58,327 nt of DNA from Mycobacterium gordonae (GTDB taxonomy: Bacteria > Actinomycetota > Actinomycetes > Mycobacteriales > Mycobacteriaceae), in the NCBI RefSeq assembly GCF_001417955.2, contig NZ_LKTM01000257.1, positions 1-58,327 of the forward strand, read 5' to 3'. The position numbers and the translations under genes are program-made. The notes below the pieces were generated by a model. The model was not told where the DNA came from. It ran no database searches and saw only the letters and a program-made list of their open reading frames with translations. Positions 19,476 through 30,275 of this stretch are shown piece after piece; the first letter of the stretch is position 1, and the number at the start of each line of letters is the position of its first letter.

Positions 19476-20291
19476 TCACTTGCCGGGCTGAGCGTATTGG
19501 TGCGGTTTTGGTTGTCGCAAGGTGGTCACCTCGATGCGGTCGGCCTGCTGCACCGACATCCGGCCGCCCACCCGCTTGACGCTGTCCTCGGCCCCGCCCG
19601 GGATGTTCATGGCCGCGGCCAGCGTGGGCGGATCACCAATCGCCAGAATCGAATACGGCGGCGAGAACGGCTTGCTGTCGATGGTGAGGGCACCCGCCGA
19701 GCCGGTGACCCAGGTGTCGACACCGACCCGCACGGACTGCCGGGTGTCGTTGATCTCGACCGCCTCGGCGCCCGCCGCGCGCAGCTCGTTGATGACGTCA
19801 AGCATCACTTCGGGTGCGACGCCGGGCCCGGGATCCTCGATCTTCACGGTGACACCCGGACCGGTCGCCCCCACCGCGCCGGCCAGGATGGACAACGCGG
19901 CCAGTCTCGCCTGCGCGCTCTCGATCGCGGCCTGGTCGGTGTTGCCCGAGGCCTGCAACGCGTTCAGGGTGTTCTGCAGATCCGCCACCTCGGTGCTCAG
20001 CGTCGCCTCGCGCTGCCGCAACGAGTCCAGCAGTACCAACAGGTCCGCGGGACGGGCCGTCTCCAGGGAATCGCCGGATTCGTTCTGCCGCACCTGGGTA
20101 ACGATCGCTATGCCCAGGACCAGGCACAGCAACACCGCCAGGCTGCCGAACACCAGTCGGGACCTGCCGCCGGTCAGCGCCGCCCGCATACCGGTGCGGC
20201 CGCCGTTCGAACGCTTTGCCGGCAGCTCGTGCCGCCCGTGCTGGACGGGCTTTTCGTCCTTCTCGTGGGGGTTCGGCTCAACGTCGGACAT
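19476..20291 (-). CDS. DUF881 membrane protein (Rv1825 type)
   Basis: This 271-aa protein has a charged cytoplasmic N-terminus (1-45), one membrane helix at about 46-66 (RLVFGSLAVLLCLVLGIAIV), a coiled-coil stretch (LLVLLDSLRQREATLSTEV) and an extracytoplasmic DUF881 domain (GPGVTVKIEDPG, INELRAAGAEAVEINDTRQ, PPYSILAIGDPPTLAAAM). The domain resembles SpoIIQ/FtsQ-like septal proteins, but no function is proven. It starts at ATG 20291. It pairs with the second DUF881 gene at 20625-21551, with the small basic protein gene between, an arrangement conserved in actinobacteria near cell-division loci. Confidence 0.85.
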   Translation of the reverse strand: MSDVEPNPHEKDEKPVQHGRHELPAKRSNGGRTGMRAALTGGRSRLVFGSLAVLLCLVLGIAIVTQVRQNESGDSLETARPADLLVLLDSLRQREATLSTEVADLQNTLNALQASGNTDQAAIESAQARLAALSILAGAVGATGPGVTVKIEDPGPGVAPEVMLDVINELRAAGAEAVEINDTRQSVRVGVDTWVTGSAGALTIDSKPFSPPYSILAIGDPPTLAAAMNIPGGAEDSVKRVGGRMSVQQADRIEVTTLRQPKPHQYAQPGK

Positions 20292-20295
20292 CTCG

Positions 20296-20628
20296 TCACG
20301 CTCCGAACAGCCGGCGGCGCAGCGCGGCCGCGTTGCCGAAGATCCGGATTCCCAGCACCACGATGATCGCCGTCGACAGCTGGGTGCCGACGCCCAGTTG
20401 GTCGCCGACGTAGACGATCAGTGCCGCGACCAGGACGTTAAACACGAACGAGACAACGAAAACCTTGGGGTCGAAGATCCGCTCCAGGTAGGCGCGCAAC
20501 CCGCCGAACACCGCGTCGAGCGCGGCGACCACCGCGATCGGCAGATACGGCTGGATGACCTCGGGAACGCTGGGATGAAACACCAGCCCGAGCACGATGC
20601 CGATGACGAGCGCGGCAATACCGATCAC
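20296..20628 (-). CDS. Small basic membrane protein (DUF1290 / sbp family, Rv1824 type)
   Basis: This 110-aa, highly hydrophobic protein has about three membrane segments ([15 protein letters not shown] near the N-terminus, [20 protein letters not shown], and [18 protein letters not shown]). It matches the small basic protein family found in Gram-positive bacteria next to division genes. It starts at GTG 20628, overlapping the upstream DUF881 gene by 4 bp (GTGA). The downstream DUF881 gene begins 4 bp after its stop. The three-gene block is probably one functional unit in the envelope. Confidence 0.87.
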   Translation of the reverse strand: MIGIAALVIGIVLGLVFHPSVPEVIQPYLPIAVVAALDAVFGGLRAYLERIFDPKVFVVSFVFNVLVAALIVYVGDQLGVGTQLSTAIIVVLGIRIFGNAAALRRRLFGA

Positions 20629-21551
20629 TTGGGCCCAATCTCTCTGGCGAACTTGATGTCCCGGATCGCTCCGGCCGGCAGAGCCAGGCTGTCGCCGAGG
20701 TTCACACTGACGCCTACCCCGTAGGAGGCCTCCAGCAGCCTAAGCCGACGCAACCCGGGACTGCGATCGAAGGTGTCCCGCATCGCCTTCGACGGGCCGA
20801 CCGCCAGGATGGTGTACGGACTGGTGGTCGGGTTGTTGTCGACCAGGATCGCGCCCCCGGCCTGCCGGATGGTCACGTTGGGCCCGATTCTGGCACCGTC
20901 GACCGAAATGGCTTCCGCGCCACTGGCCCACAACGAATTCACGACGAGTTGCAGGTCGCGGTCGAGGATGATCTGCTGACTACCGCTGACCCGTTGCTTG
21001 GACGCGTCGGACAGGTTCGGGCCGGCGCCGGGGTCGGTCACGGTCACCGTCAGGCCGGGCCCGGTCACCGGCGTGCTGGCCGCCGCCAGGCTGAGCGCGT
21101 CCAAACCGTTCAACAGCCGTTGGCCCTCGGCGTCGTCCGCCAGAGCGAGGCGCTGCACCTGATCGACCTTGGCCGCCAGCGCGCTGCGCTGCTGGGCCAG
21201 CCGGGTTGCCGTGGCTTGGGTCAGACGCACATTGGAGGCCAGCAGCTGCTGCGCGGAGCGAACCCCGGGAGCGACCGAGCGGGCCTGGGCGACGGCGGCG
21301 GCGAACACGGCCGCCACCAGGGTCGCGGCCAGCGCCTGCCACAGCCACCCGAACGCGCGCTCGCGCCGGCTCTCGGGTTCGGCGCGGCGCTCTCGTTCGG
21401 CGGCCGCCGCCGCGTAGCCGGGGTCGAGATGTTCGGACAGCAGCGCGCGCAACAGGGACGGCACCGGAATGCGTTTGGGGCGGGCCGCATCGTGGGTGCT
21501 GAAGCCGGCGTTGGGGTCGTAGCCTCCCAGCAGCCGGTCGGGCTCAGCCAC
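20625..21551 (-). CDS. DUF881 membrane protein (Rv1823 type)
   Basis: This 308-aa protein has an N-terminal cytoplasmic part (1-65), a membrane helix at about 70-90 ([20 protein letters not shown]), a coiled-coil ([18 protein letters not shown] region, ~105-150) and a C-terminal DUF881 domain ([39 protein letters not shown] block, [15 protein letters not shown]). It starts at GTG 21551, overlapping the pgsA2 stop by 8 bp. It is a paralogue of the product of 19476-20291 and is translationally coupled to pgsA2 and the small basic protein gene. Confidence 0.85.
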   Translation of the reverse strand: MAEPDRLLGGYDPNAGFSTHDAARPKRIPVPSLLRALLSEHLDPGYAAAAAERERRAEPESRRERAFGWLWQALAATLVAAVFAAAVAQARSVAPGVRSAQQLLASNVRLTQATATRLAQQRSALAAKVDQVQRLALADDAEGQRLLNGLDALSLAAASTPVTGPGLTVTVTDPGAGPNLSDASKQRVSGSQQIILDRDLQLVVNSLWASGAEAISVDGARIGPNVTIRQAGGAILVDNNPTTSPYTILAVGPSKAMRDTFDRSPGLRRLRLLEASYGVGVSVNLGDSLALPAGAIRDIKFAREIGPK

Positions 21552-22146
21552 GGCTGACCTTCGGCATCCGGCGCATCACCAGGACCATCTGCACGATGTA
21601 GAGCACGAACGCCCACAGGTACATGTACAGCCCCCAGATCAGAAACGCCCAGCCACAGGCCAGCACGACGCGGCTCCACAGCGCGTCCCACTGCCCCAGC
21701 AGCACCAGCGGGAAACCGGACATCAGCGCGAACGTCGCGGCCTTGCCCACATAGGAGACCGGCAGCGCCGACAGCCCGCGGCTCCACAGCAGCGGCAGGG
21801 TGCCGGCCAGCGCCGCGTCGCGGGCCAGCAGCGCCAGCACGAACCACCACGGGGCGATGCCGCTGATCGCGAAGACGATCGGCACGGTCACCATGTAGAG
21901 CCGGTCGACGGCCGGATCCAGCAACATGCCCAGCCGCGACTGCTGATTGAGCAGTCGGGCGATCTTGCCGTCCGCCCAGTCCGAGAACCCGCTGAACATC
22001 AGGATCGCCACCGCCCAGCTGAGGGTGTGAGTGACCAGCATCAGGTAGACGAAGACCGGGATCAGGCCGAGGCGGACGACGCTCAGCACATTGGGCACCG
22101 TCAGGACCCGGTTCTGCGCGAGCACTGGCTCCATGTGCCGTGACAT
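21544..22146 (-). CDS. pgsA2: CDP-alcohol phosphatidyltransferase (PgsA2)
   Basis: This 200-aa polytopic membrane enzyme transfers a CDP-activated lipid to an alcohol. The family signature D-x2-DG-x2-AR-x8-G-x3-D-x3-D is complete in the segment starting [11 protein letters not shown] and ending [11 protein letters not shown]. Four to six hydrophobic segments follow. The substrate is uncertain: it is annotated as a phosphatidylglycerophosphate synthase-like enzyme, and the main mycobacterial PGP synthase is encoded elsewhere. The start is ATG 22146, or alternatively ATG 22134; neither has a strong ribosome site. A perfect inverted repeat separates it from secA2 upstream. Confidence 0.88.
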   Translation of the reverse strand: MSRHMEPVLAQNRVLTVPNVLSVVRLGLIPVFVYLMLVTHTLSWAVAILMFSGFSDWADGKIARLLNQQSRLGMLLDPAVDRLYMVTVPIVFAISGIAPWWFVLALLARDAALAGTLPLLWSRGLSALPVSYVGKAATFALMSGFPLVLLGQWDALWSRVVLACGWAFLIWGLYMYLWAFVLYIVQMVLVMRRMPKVSRG

Positions 22147-22167
22147 TAGCCCGGAACCCGCTCGACC

Positions 22168-22213
22168 GTGAAGCTGGCTTCACCGTCGGACACGTGCGTG
22201 AAGCCAGCTTCAC
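22168..22213. repeat. Perfect 16-bp inverted repeat between secA2 and pgsA2
   Basis: The left arm GTGAAGCTGGCTTCAC (22168-22183) and the right arm GTGAAGCCAGCTTCAC (22198-22213) are exact reverse complements separated by 14 bp. Each arm is itself a near-palindrome (GTGAAGC-NN-GCTTCAC), so the site is also two operator-like palindromes 30 bp apart. It fills the 85-bp space between the secA2 stop and the pgsA2 start. There is no T-run, so a classical intrinsic terminator is unlikely. A Rho-type pause hairpin, an mRNA-stabilising hairpin or a protein operator are the options. Confidence 0.8.
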
Positions 22214-22231
22214 GCACGGCGGAGGGAGGAC

Positions 22232-24568
22232 TCAGCGGAAGACGCCCGGCAGGCTCAGGGTGGACAGCGTGTCGTCAGACAGCGGGTTGTCATTGACCAT
22301 GTAGGTCCACGTCGACGTCGGGCGGGCCAGCTTGGACAGGTCCAGACCCGGCTCGTCCTCGAGGATGTTCGCCGTCTCGAACGTCTGCTGCGCCGCCTCG
22401 ATGGCGTCGGCGGCCAGCGACGCGAATGCGTCCACCGCCATCCGGTGGAATTCGTCGAGCGGGTTCTGGCGCCCGAGCGCGCGCAGGTGGATGCTCTCCC
22501 GGATGTCGGCCAGGTAGGCCAGGTGATCGGCCCAGCCGCGGTCGAGGTGATACAGCATGATCAGCCGGCAGATCTTCTCCAGGCGTTCCTCGGAGATCTC
22601 CTCGCGCAGTTCCTTGTATCGCTTGGGTGCCAGCTCCTCCAGCTCCTCGCGCGCAGTCGGCGTGCGCAGCAAGGTGTTTCGCCGATCGACGATGATGGCG
22701 CGCTGCTGGGCGATGAGCTGGTTGTAGCGCCAGGTATTCGCGTGCACATCGAGCAGCCGGCCCTCGGCGACCCGCTGTGCATGGTCGAGCAGAGTGTTGG
22801 TCTTCGGGCTGAGAATGCGGCCGTCCTCGTCGGTTTCAGTGGGCAGCTTGTTGCTGTCGAGATTGGCCGCCACCACGTCGTCTTCCCAGCTCGAGAAGAA
22901 CACCGACGACCCCGGGTCGCCCTGACGCCCGGCCCGGCCGCGCAGCTGATTGTCCAGACGTTCGGTGTGGTGGCGGCCGGTGCCGACCACATGCAGCCCG
23001 CCCAGCTCGGCCACGCGGTCGTGGTCGGACTCGTCGGAGCCGCCCAGGCGGATGTCGGTGCCGCGTCCGGCCATCTGGGTGGATACCGTGACCGAGCCGT
23101 AGGTGCCGGCCTCGGCGATCACCTGGGCTTCTTCGGCGTCGTTCTTGGCGTTGAGCAGCACCGCGGGGACATTGCGCCGGGTCAGCCGCTCGTACAGGTC
23201 CTCGGATTCGGCGACGTCGCGGGTTCCGACCAGGACGGGCTGCCCGGTCTCGTGTACTTCCGCGATGTGCTCCACGATCGCGTCGTTCTTGGCGGCGGCG
23301 GTGATGTAGACGCGGTCGGACTCGTCCTCGCGGATGTTCGGGGTGTTGGGCGGTATCGGCGACACCCCGAGCTTGTAGAACTGGCGCAGCTGCTCGCCGG
23401 CGGCCAGCGCGGTGCCGGTCATGCCGCAGACGGTGGTGTAGCGGTTGATCAGCGCCTGCACGGTGATGGTGTCGAGAACCTCGCCGGTCTCGGTGGTCTC
23501 GATCCCTTCCTTGGCCTCGACGGCCGCCTGCAGGCCGTCCGGCCAGCGCTGCAGCTGGGCGATGCGACCGCGGGACGAATTGATGAGGTGCACCGCGTCA
23601 TCGCGCACGATGTAGTGGACGTCGCGCTGCAGCAGCACATGGGCGTGCAAAGCGACGTTGATCTCGGTGAGCGTGGTCCCGACGTGTTCCTCGGAGTACA
23701 GGTCGATGCCGCCGAGCGCCTTCTCGAGCTTGCGGGCGCCCATCTCGGTCAGGTGCACGTTGCGGCTGTCGGCGTCGGTGGCGAAGTAGTCGTCGGCGTT
23801 CTTGTGGTGGACGAGCTGGCCGACCAGCTTGATGATCTCGAGCCGCGGCGTCTCGCGGTGGGTAGTGCCGGCGAGCACCAGCGGCACCAGGGCCTCGTCC
23901 ACCAGCACCGAGTCGGCCTCGTCGATCAGCGCGACGTCGGGGTTGGGTGACACCAGGTCGTCGACGTCGGTGACCAGCTGGTCGCGCAGCACGTCGAAGC
24001 CGATCTCGTTGACCGACGCGTAGGTGACGTCGCAACCGTAGGCCGTTCTGCGTTCCTCGCTGGTCGACTCGGCGGTGATCCAGCCGACCGTCAGTCCCAT
24101 CGCCTCGATCAGCGGTCCCATCCACTCCGCGTCCCGGCGGGCCAGATAGTCGTTGATGGTCACCACATGCACGTGCCGCCCCGCCAGCGCGTAGCCGGCC
24201 GCGGCGATAGCCCCGGCCAGCGTCTTGCCTTCGCCGGTGGCCATTTCGATCACGTCGCCGGCCAGCATCCGCAGCGCCCCGAGCAACTGCACGTCGAACG
24301 GACGCAGGCCGGTGGCACGCTCGCCCGCTTCCCGGGCGATCGCCAGGAACTGCGGGATGTCGGCGGAGTCCGCCAGATCGTCCAGGTTGAGCAGCCCGGC
24401 GGCCTTACGCAGCTTCTCGTCGGTGAGGTCGGCGGCTTCCTTCTCGTACTCTTCGGAATCGGTCACCACGGCCATCGAGCGGCTGCGGTTCTTTTCCGTC
24501 GTGGCGCCGAGCAGGCGCCAGAAGCGGCTGCTCAGCCGTCCGGGCTGGGAGCGGGTGGTCTTCGGCAC
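22232..24568 (-). CDS. secA2: Accessory secretion ATPase SecA2
   Basis: This 778-aa DEAD motor protein exports a subset of proteins, including effectors, through SecYEG. Walker A is TGEGKT at 111-116 (catalytic K115), and the Walker B DEAD box is at 216-219. Later blocks [17 protein letters not shown] and [17 protein letters not shown] are canonical. It is shorter than SecA1 and lacks its C-terminal zinc-linker tail, as expected for SecA2. The start is taken as GTG 24568, because the conserved protein begins [16 protein letters not shown] there. An ATG at 24592 touches the ilvG stop and would add eight residues. It is probably cotranscribed with ilvG. Confidence 0.95.
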   Translation of the reverse strand: MPKTTRSQPGRLSSRFWRLLGATTEKNRSRSMAVVTDSEEYEKEAADLTDEKLRKAAGLLNLDDLADSADIPQFLAIAREAGERATGLRPFDVQLLGALRMLAGDVIEMATGEGKTLAGAIAAAGYALAGRHVHVVTINDYLARRDAEWMGPLIEAMGLTVGWITAESTSEERRTAYGCDVTYASVNEIGFDVLRDQLVTDVDDLVSPNPDVALIDEADSVLVDEALVPLVLAGTTHRETPRLEIIKLVGQLVHHKNADDYFATDADSRNVHLTEMGARKLEKALGGIDLYSEEHVGTTLTEINVALHAHVLLQRDVHYIVRDDAVHLINSSRGRIAQLQRWPDGLQAAVEAKEGIETTETGEVLDTITVQALINRYTTVCGMTGTALAAGEQLRQFYKLGVSPIPPNTPNIREDESDRVYITAAAKNDAIVEHIAEVHETGQPVLVGTRDVAESEDLYERLTRRNVPAVLLNAKNDAEEAQVIAEAGTYGSVTVSTQMAGRGTDIRLGGSDESDHDRVAELGGLHVVGTGRHHTERLDNQLRGRAGRQGDPGSSVFFSSWEDDVVAANLDSNKLPTETDEDGRILSPKTNTLLDHAQRVAEGRLLDVHANTWRYNQLIAQQRAIIVDRRNTLLRTPTAREELEELAPKRYKELREEISEERLEKICRLIMLYHLDRGWADHLAYLADIRESIHLRALGRQNPLDEFHRMAVDAFASLAADAIEAAQQTFETANILEDEPGLDLSKLARPTSTWTYMVNDNPLSDDTLSTLSLPGVFR

Positions 24569-24591
24569 AGCCCCACGGTACGCGGTTGGCA

Positions 24592-26235
24592 TCAGGCCAG
24601 GTTGGATCGGCGCGGGTAGGCGACGCTCGGGTCGGTGAGCACGTTGACCACGGCGGGCAGCCCGCTGGCGAAAGCGCGTTCCAGGGCCGGGCGCAGCTCC
24701 GCGGGCGCCGCCACCAGCTCGCCGTGGCCGCCCAGCACGCGTGCCACCTCGTCGTAGCGGGTTCCCGGGCGCAGCTCGGCCACCACCGAATAGCCGTACA
24801 ACGCCTCCATCGGGTGCTTCTCCAGCCCCCAGATGCCGTTGTTGCCCACCACCGACACCACCGGCACCCCGTGCCGGACCAGGGTGTCCCACTCCATGCC
24901 GCTGAACCCGAACGCGCCGTCACCCTGCAACAGGACCACCTGACGTTCGGGGTGGGCCAGCTTGGCCGCCAGCGCGTAACCGGGGCCCGATCCCAGACAC
25001 CCGAAGGGACCGCTGTCCAACCAGCAGCCGGGCTGGTAGCTGTCGATCACCCGGCCGGCGTAGGACCCGAAGTCGCCGGCGTCGATCACGACGATGGCGT
25101 CGCGGTCCAGCAGCGGAGCCAGTTCGGCGTATACCCGCATCGGGTGCAGTGGGATGCGGTCCTCGGCCAGTTCGGCCCGCTCCAGGTCCCGCGCAGCGGT
25201 CTCGGCGGTGCGCAGTCCGTCGATCCACTCCTGGTGCCCAGGCGTGCCCGATCCGGCCAGTGCGGACAGGATCGCGGTCAGGTCGCCGTACAGCTCGGCG
25301 GCGACCGGACGCGGATGGGCGCGCCCGGGTCGGGCGCGGTCGACGACGACGAGCTGGGTGTCCGCGCCGAAGACCCCGCCGAAGCCGAGCCGGAAATCCA
25401 TCGGCACCCCGACGATCAGCGCGACATCGGCTCCGCCCAGGGCCCTCGAACGCGCCCGCGAGAACGCCAGCGGATGGTCGGCGGGCACCACACCGCGGGC
25501 CATCCCGTTCATCAGCACCGGGATGCGCAGCTGTTCGGCGAGCCGCAGCAGCGCGGTTTCCCCGTGCCCCCACCACACGTTGGTACCGGCCATGATCACC
25601 GGACGCTCGGCTTTGGACAGCAGGTCGACGGCCCGATCCAGCGCGTCGGCGTCAACAGCGGGCGGCTCGGGCAGGTCGCTCAGGGTGCCGGGGCGGCCGT
25701 CGTCCTCGGACACGGAGAACACGTGATCCATCGGGAAATCGACGAATCCGACGCCCGACGGGGCCCCGACCGACGCCCGCAGCGCCTCATCGAGGAGCGA
25801 GCCGGCGTCCTGCGCCGACTGTGCGGTGGCGGCGAAGCGGGACAGCGGCGCCACGAACGGCACGTGGTCGATCTCCTGCAACGAACCCATCCCCCAGCGA
25901 CCTGCCGGTGCCCGGCCGCCCAGCACCACCAGCGGCGACTGGTTCTGCTGCGCGGCAGCCATGGCGCTCATGCCGTTGGTGATGCCCGGGCCGGCGGTCA
26001 GGGCGGCCACCCCGGGCACCCGGGTCACCTTGGACCAGCCCTCGGCGGCGAATGTCGCCGTCTGCTCGTGGCGGGTGTCGATCAGGCGGACACCCTCGTC
26101 GCGGCAACCGTCGTAGATCGAGAACAGATGTCCGCCGGACAGCGTGAAAAGCGTGTCGATGCCGCTCGCCCTGAGCCGGCGGGCGATGAGTCGTCCGGCG
26201 TGCACGGTCTGGGCTGGGGCGGCTTCGGTGGTCAT
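24592..26235 (-). CDS. ilvG: Thiamine diphosphate-dependent acetolactate synthase-like enzyme
   Basis: This 547-aa ThDP enzyme has the three-domain PYR-TPP-PP layout. The catalytic glutamate is E57 ([14 protein letters not shown]). The ThDP/Mg motif [15 protein letters not shown] begins near residue 440, with the partner NNGIWG about 25 residues on. It is the orthologue of Rv1820, annotated as an acetohydroxyacid synthase catalytic-like subunit; no regulatory subunit gene is nearby. It could instead act as an oxalyl-CoA- or benzoylformate-type decarboxylase. It starts at ATG 26235, divergent from the ABC transporter gene, with 93 bp between starts for both promoters. Confidence 0.9.
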   Translation of the reverse strand: MTTEAAPAQTVHAGRLIARRLRASGIDTLFTLSGGHLFSIYDGCRDEGVRLIDTRHEQTATFAAEGWSKVTRVPGVAALTAGPGITNGMSAMAAAQQNQSPLVVLGGRAPAGRWGMGSLQEIDHVPFVAPLSRFAATAQSAQDAGSLLDEALRASVGAPSGVGFVDFPMDHVFSVSEDDGRPGTLSDLPEPPAVDADALDRAVDLLSKAERPVIMAGTNVWWGHGETALLRLAEQLRIPVLMNGMARGVVPADHPLAFSRARSRALGGADVALIVGVPMDFRLGFGGVFGADTQLVVVDRARPGRAHPRPVAAELYGDLTAILSALAGSGTPGHQEWIDGLRTAETAARDLERAELAEDRIPLHPMRVYAELAPLLDRDAIVVIDAGDFGSYAGRVIDSYQPGCWLDSGPFGCLGSGPGYALAAKLAHPERQVVLLQGDGAFGFSGMEWDTLVRHGVPVVSVVGNNGIWGLEKHPMEALYGYSVVAELRPGTRYDEVARVLGGHGELVAAPAELRPALERAFASGLPAVVNVLTDPSVAYPRRSNLA

Positions 26236-26328
26236 ATTCGCAGCCTATCCATCCGCTTCGGGTACCTTCGCCGGAGGATTTCTGTTGCTCAGCCGCGCAG
26301 AACACCTCGACCGTGAGGAGACAAGGCC

Positions 26329-28257
26329 GTGGGTCCGAAGCCGTTTACGCCGTCGATCGACTGGTCACACGCGCTCATTGATTCGTTGCGGTGGACCGCC
26401 ATCGCATGGTCGATCAGTGCCGTCGCCCTCTTGTTCGCGCTCGTGCTGTTCCGGTTCATCACGCCGTGGGGCCGGCAGTTCTGGCGGATCACAGGCGGGT
26501 ATTTCACCGGTCGCCACAGTGTCCGGGTCTGGCTGATGTTCGGTGTGCTGCTGCTTTCGGTGGTGCTGGCGGTACGGCTGAATGTGTTGTTCAGCTACCA
26601 GGGCAACGACATGTACACCGCCCTGCAGAAGGCCTTCCAGGGTGCCGCCGGCGACAATGATGTCGTCAAAAACTCCGGTGTGCATGGCTTTTGGATGTCG
26701 ATCGGGATTTTCAGCATCATGGCCGTGATCCACGTGGCCCGGGTGATGGCCGATATCTACCTGACCCAGCGGTTCGTCGTCGCCTGGCGCGTCTGGCTGA
26801 CCGACCACCTCACCGGGGACTGGCTCGCCGGCCGCGCCTACTACCGGGACCTGTTCATCGACGAAACGATCGACAACCCGGACCAACGCATCCAGCAGGA
26901 CATCGACATCTTCACCGCGGGAACGGGTAACGGGCCGAATCAGCCGGGGACCGGAACGGGAAGCATTCTGCTGTTCGGCGCCGTGCAATCGGTGATTTCA
27001 GTCGTCTCGTTCACCGCAATCCTGTGGAACCTGTCCGGCACGCTCACCATCTTCGGGATCGACTTCCCCCGGGTGATGTTCTGGACGGTGATCGTCTACG
27101 TGCTCATCGCCACCGTCATCTCGTTCATCATCGGCCGTCCGCTGATCTGGCTGAGCTTCCGCAACGAAAAGCTCAATGCCGCTTTCCGATATGCGTTGGT
27201 GCGGGTGCGCGACGCCGCCGAGGCGGTCGGCTTCTACCGCGGCGAGCGGGCCGAACGCACCCAGTTGCGTAAGCGTTTCACCCCCGTCATCGACAACTAC
27301 CTCAAGTACGTCAACCGCAGCGTCGGCTTCTATGGCTGGAACCTGGCGGTGAGTCAGGCGATCGTGCCGTTGCCGTGGTTGATTCAGGCCCCTCGATTGT
27401 TCGCCGGCGCAATCGATTTCGGTGACGTCAGTCAGACGGCGTCGTCATTCGGCAATATCTCGGACTCGTTGTCGTTCTTCCGTAACGCTTACGATTCGTT
27501 CGCGTCGTACCGGGCGGCCATCATCCGGCTGCACGGCCTGGTCGAAGCCAACGAGCAAGGGCGGGCACTGCCGTCGGTGTTGGCCCTGCCGAGCACCGAC
27601 GGGTCGGTGCAGATCGACAACGTCGAGGTGCGCAAGCCCGATGGCGACCGGTTGATCGACCCGTTGGATGTGCGTCTGGAGACCGGCGACTCGCTGGTGA
27701 TCACCGGCCGCTCCGGATCGGGCAAGACCACCCTGCTGCGCAGCCTCGCCGAGTTGTGGCCGTTCGCCACCGGCACCCTGCACCGCCCCGGCGGCGACAA
27801 CGAGACGATGTTCCTGTCCCAGTTGCCCTATGTGCCGCTGGGTGATCTGCGTTCGGTGGTGTGCTACCCGCTGTCGACCGAGGATGTCTCCGAGGCGGAA
27901 CTGCACGACGTGTTGACCAAGGTCGCTCTGGCTCCGCTGATCGCGCGTCTCGATGAGGATCAGGACTGGGCCAAGGTGCTCTCGCCGGGTGAGCAGCAGC
28001 GGGTTGCGTTCGCCCGGATTCTGCTCACCAAACCCAAGGCCGTCTTCCTCGACGAGGCCACCTCGGCGCTGGACCCGGGCCTGGAGTTCGCGCTGTACAA
28101 GCTGGTGCGTACCGAGCTTCCGGACACCATCCTGATCAGCGTGAGCCACCGCCCCACCGTCGAGCAACACCACAAGCGGCACCTGGAACTGCTCGGCGAA
28201 GCGCAGTGGCGGCTGGGGCCGGTCGAAACCAAGGCGGCCCCCTCGGAAGTCACCTAG
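26329..28257 (+). CDS. bacA: BacA/SbmA-type ABC transporter (Rv1819c), cobalamin and peptide importer
   Basis: This 642-aa protein fuses an SbmA/BacA-like membrane domain (about six helices in residues 1-340) to a nucleotide-binding domain. Walker A is GRSGSGKTT at 460-468, the signature LSPGEQQRV starts at 551, and Walker B ends in D575-E576 ([12 protein letters not shown]). M. tuberculosis Rv1819c is needed for vitamin B12 and bleomycin uptake and was shown to form a large hydrophilic cavity. It starts at GTG 26329 with GAGGAGA about 9 bp upstream. Its TAG stop overlaps by two bases the stop of the convergent VOC gene. Confidence 0.94.
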   Translation: MGPKPFTPSIDWSHALIDSLRWTAIAWSISAVALLFALVLFRFITPWGRQFWRITGGYFTGRHSVRVWLMFGVLLLSVVLAVRLNVLFSYQGNDMYTALQKAFQGAAGDNDVVKNSGVHGFWMSIGIFSIMAVIHVARVMADIYLTQRFVVAWRVWLTDHLTGDWLAGRAYYRDLFIDETIDNPDQRIQQDIDIFTAGTGNGPNQPGTGTGSILLFGAVQSVISVVSFTAILWNLSGTLTIFGIDFPRVMFWTVIVYVLIATVISFIIGRPLIWLSFRNEKLNAAFRYALVRVRDAAEAVGFYRGERAERTQLRKRFTPVIDNYLKYVNRSVGFYGWNLAVSQAIVPLPWLIQAPRLFAGAIDFGDVSQTASSFGNISDSLSFFRNAYDSFASYRAAIIRLHGLVEANEQGRALPSVLALPSTDGSVQIDNVEVRKPDGDRLIDPLDVRLETGDSLVITGRSGSGKTTLLRSLAELWPFATGTLHRPGGDNETMFLSQLPYVPLGDLRSVVCYPLSTEDVSEAELHDVLTKVALAPLIARLDEDQDWAKVLSPGEQQRVAFARILLTKPKAVFLDEATSALDPGLEFALYKLVRTELPDTILISVSHRPTVEQHHKRHLELLGEAQWRLGPVETKAAPSEVT

Positions 28258-28721
28258 TCGGCGTCTGACAAAGCTCGGTGCTCCGTCAACTCTTGAGCGA
28301 GCATCACGATGATGCCACTGGGACCGCGGACGTAACTGAGCTTGTAGGTGTTTTCATAGGTCGCCACGCCGCGCAGCGGATGGCATCCGTGCCTCGCTGC
28401 GATCTCCAGAGCCCGGTCGATGTCGTCGACTGAAAACGCGACGCGGTGCATACCAATCTCGTTGGGAAGGGTGGGTTCAGACTCGATCGCTGCCGGGTGG
28501 ATGTACTCGAAGAGCTCAAGTCGGCCGTGACCGTCCGGGGTCTCGAGCATCGCGATGTTGGCGTGGTTGCCATCGAGGCCGACGGCGGTCTCGGTCCACT
28601 CACCGCTGACCGTGTCACGGCCCACGACCGTGAGACCGAGATCGGTGAAAAAGGAGATCGTCGCTTCGAGGTCGCGAACGGCGATGCCGACGTTTTCAAG
28701 TTTGATGGCCACGTGCTGCAC
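28254..28721 (-). CDS. VOC-superfamily (glyoxalase/epimerase-like) protein
   Basis: This 155-aa, two-module VOC protein resembles methylmalonyl-CoA epimerase and glyoxalase I ([60 protein letters not shown]). Of the usual four metal ligands, Glu in LELFEY and His in MHRVAF are visible. The first-strand His (replaced in NVGIAV) and the last-strand Glu (M in IIVMLAQ) are missing, so metal binding may be lost. The start is GTG 28721, or a second GTG three codons on; the ribosome site is weak. It lies 60 bp after the flavoprotein gene and may be its partner. The substrate is unknown. Confidence 0.8.
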   Translation of the reverse strand: MQHVAIKLENVGIAVRDLEATISFFTDLGLTVVGRDTVSGEWTETAVGLDGNHANIAMLETPDGHGRLELFEYIHPAAIESEPTLPNEIGMHRVAFSVDDIDRALEIAARHGCHPLRGVATYENTYKLSYVRGPSGIIVMLAQELTEHRALSDAD

Positions 28722-28737
28722 GTTACGACGATGGCCT

Positions 28738-28820
28738 GCCGCCCGCCGGGCCGCGTGCGCTCCGGCTGGGTCTGACGGCGCCTACGCGCCCGCCGCCCGC
28801 CGGGCCGCGTGCGCTCCGGC
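28738..28820. repeat. 29-bp direct repeat spanning the flavoprotein gene end
   Basis: An identical 29-bp block occurs at 28738-28766 and 28792-28820, with a 54-bp period. The second copy encodes the alanine/arginine-rich tail of the flavoprotein; the first lies just beyond its stop codon. The period is a multiple of three. It looks like a local segmental duplication at the gene end. Confidence 0.85.
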
Positions 28821-30275
28821 GCGGCGCCCGAAGAAGGACCCCTCCCCCAGCTGCGTTCCACTGGCATAACCCTTGCCGTCCTGAGCGATGTTGGAGGCAC
28901 AGGCTCCGGCCGCATAGAGCCCGGGGATCACACTGCCGTCAGCCCGCCGCACCTCACCGTCGACGGTGACCGTCAGGCCGCCCATGGTGAATCCGGAGTA
29001 CATCGCCCGCCCGAGCGACAGATCGAACACCGCCCAGGGGCTTTTATCTTGCGGGGCAAGGTATTCAGGCTGCTTGTGGAAGTCCGGGTCCGCACCCTTC
29101 GCGGCGGATTCGTTGTAGCGCTGCAGCGTTTGCGCGAGGTTGCCCGTGGGGATGCCGAGTGCGGTCTCTATTTCGGCGACTGTCTCGTACCCGTCCAGAA
29201 ACTTGATCAGCGGCAACTCGGGCATCTTCATGTGCGTCTCGTCGACAATCAGATACGCGGTCTGCTCGGGCTGCTCGAGCACGAACGCCGAGGTGCGCGA
29301 GTGATAGGAGTCCTCGGCGACGAAGCGTTTGCCTTCCTTGTTGACGATGAGACCGGTCAGCAGGATCTCCGGCGGATAGGCCGCCGCCGTGATGAACAGC
29401 TCGTCCATGTTCTTGGTGACGCCGCCCGCCGACACACCGAGCCGGATGCCGAGTCCGTCGTCGTGGGGGTTGCCCAGGATGTAGGGCGCAACCAGACCAT
29501 GGTGTTTAGTGCGCCGCGGCTGACCGAGCGCCGGCGTGTGCTCGGCGACCATCTCGGGGTTCATCGCGAAACCGCCGGCGGCGATGACGACAGCCTTCGC
29601 TCGCACGGATCCGGTCTCGGAGAACCGCTTCCAGCTCGCGCCGACGACTGCGCCGTCGCCGTCGACGATGAGGTTGGTCACCCCGGTTTCGTACTGGACC
29701 TGCACGCCGAGTTCGTCGGCGCGCTTGACGAGCAGGTCGATGACCATTGCGGCACCGCCCAATTCGCCGGGCACCGGCACGGAATGCCCACGCGGCGCCG
29801 GCTTGGCCTGTTCGCAGTACGGCCACACTTTCTCGTTGCCGGTATAGCTGAGCCCCTCGGTGCCCGGCGGCACCACAACCTTGCCGGGGTAGTAACTGCG
29901 CTCGAACTGAAAGCCAAGTGCCTCAAGCCAATTGAAGTGCTCGACACTGTCGTCGCAATAGCTGCGGATCTTGTCGAGTTCAGGCTCGCGGGACACCGCG
30001 ACCAGGTACTTGTACATCTCCTCGGGCGAGTCGTCCTGATTGGTCGCCTGTTGTACGGCAGTGCCGCCACCCAGGTAGAAGTGCCCCCCGGCCATGGAGG
30101 TGGTGCCCCCCGCGGCCGCGGCGCGTTCCAGAATTAGCACCCGGGCACCCGCGGCGGCGGCGCTGACCGCTGCGCACCCGCCGGCGATGCCGAAGCCGAT
30201 CACGAGCACGTCGACCTCATCCGACCAGGACTCGACCGTGTCCGCGCTGACCGTCGTTGGAATGTCGGTGCTCAC
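28782..30275 (-). CDS. FAD-dependent oxidoreductase, KstD/fumarate-reductase flavoprotein family (Rv1817 type)
   Basis: This 497-aa flavoprotein has the N-terminal dinucleotide motif VLVIGFGIAGGCAAVSAA (residues ~24-41) and the FAD-binding C-terminal block GLYAAGACASNIAQDGKGYA. This layout is shared by 3-ketosteroid delta1-dehydrogenases, fumarate reductases and related desaturases. It matches M. tuberculosis Rv1817 in position and length. It starts at GTG 30275, overlapping the upstream VOC gene by 4 bp (GTGA), with CAGGAG upstream. Flanking VOC genes and an adjacent TetR regulator suggest a small catabolic or lipid-modifying pathway. The steroid link is only a family-level guess. Confidence 0.85.
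   Translation of the reverse strand: MSTDIPTTVSADTVESWSDEVDVLVIGFGIAGGCAAVSAAAAGARVLILERAAAAGGTTSMAGGHFYLGGGTAVQQATNQDDSPEEMYKYLVAVSREPELDKIRSYCDDSVEHFNWLEALGFQFERSYYPGKVVVPPGTEGLSYTGNEKVWPYCEQAKPAPRGHSVPVPGELGGAAMVIDLLVKRADELGVQVQYETGVTNLIVDGDGAVVGASWKRFSETGSVRAKAVVIAAGGFAMNPEMVAEHTPALGQPRRTKHHGLVAPYILGNPHDDGLGIRLGVSAGGVTKNMDELFITAAAYPPEILLTGLIVNKEGKRFVAEDSYHSRTSAFVLEQPEQTAYLIVDETHMKMPELPLIKFLDGYETVAEIETALGIPTGNLAQTLQRYNESAAKGADPDFHKQPEYLAPQDKSPWAVFDLSLGRAMYSGFTMGGLTVTVDGEVRRADGSVIPGLYAAGACASNIAQDGKGYASGTQLGEGSFFGRRAGAHAARRAAGA

Noticed and set aside
24569..24892. N-terminal extension of SecA2 up to 24892
   Set aside because: It overlaps the 3' part of ilvG in another frame, is Gly/Arg-rich and unlike SecA2. 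The conserved protein begins at GTG 24568.
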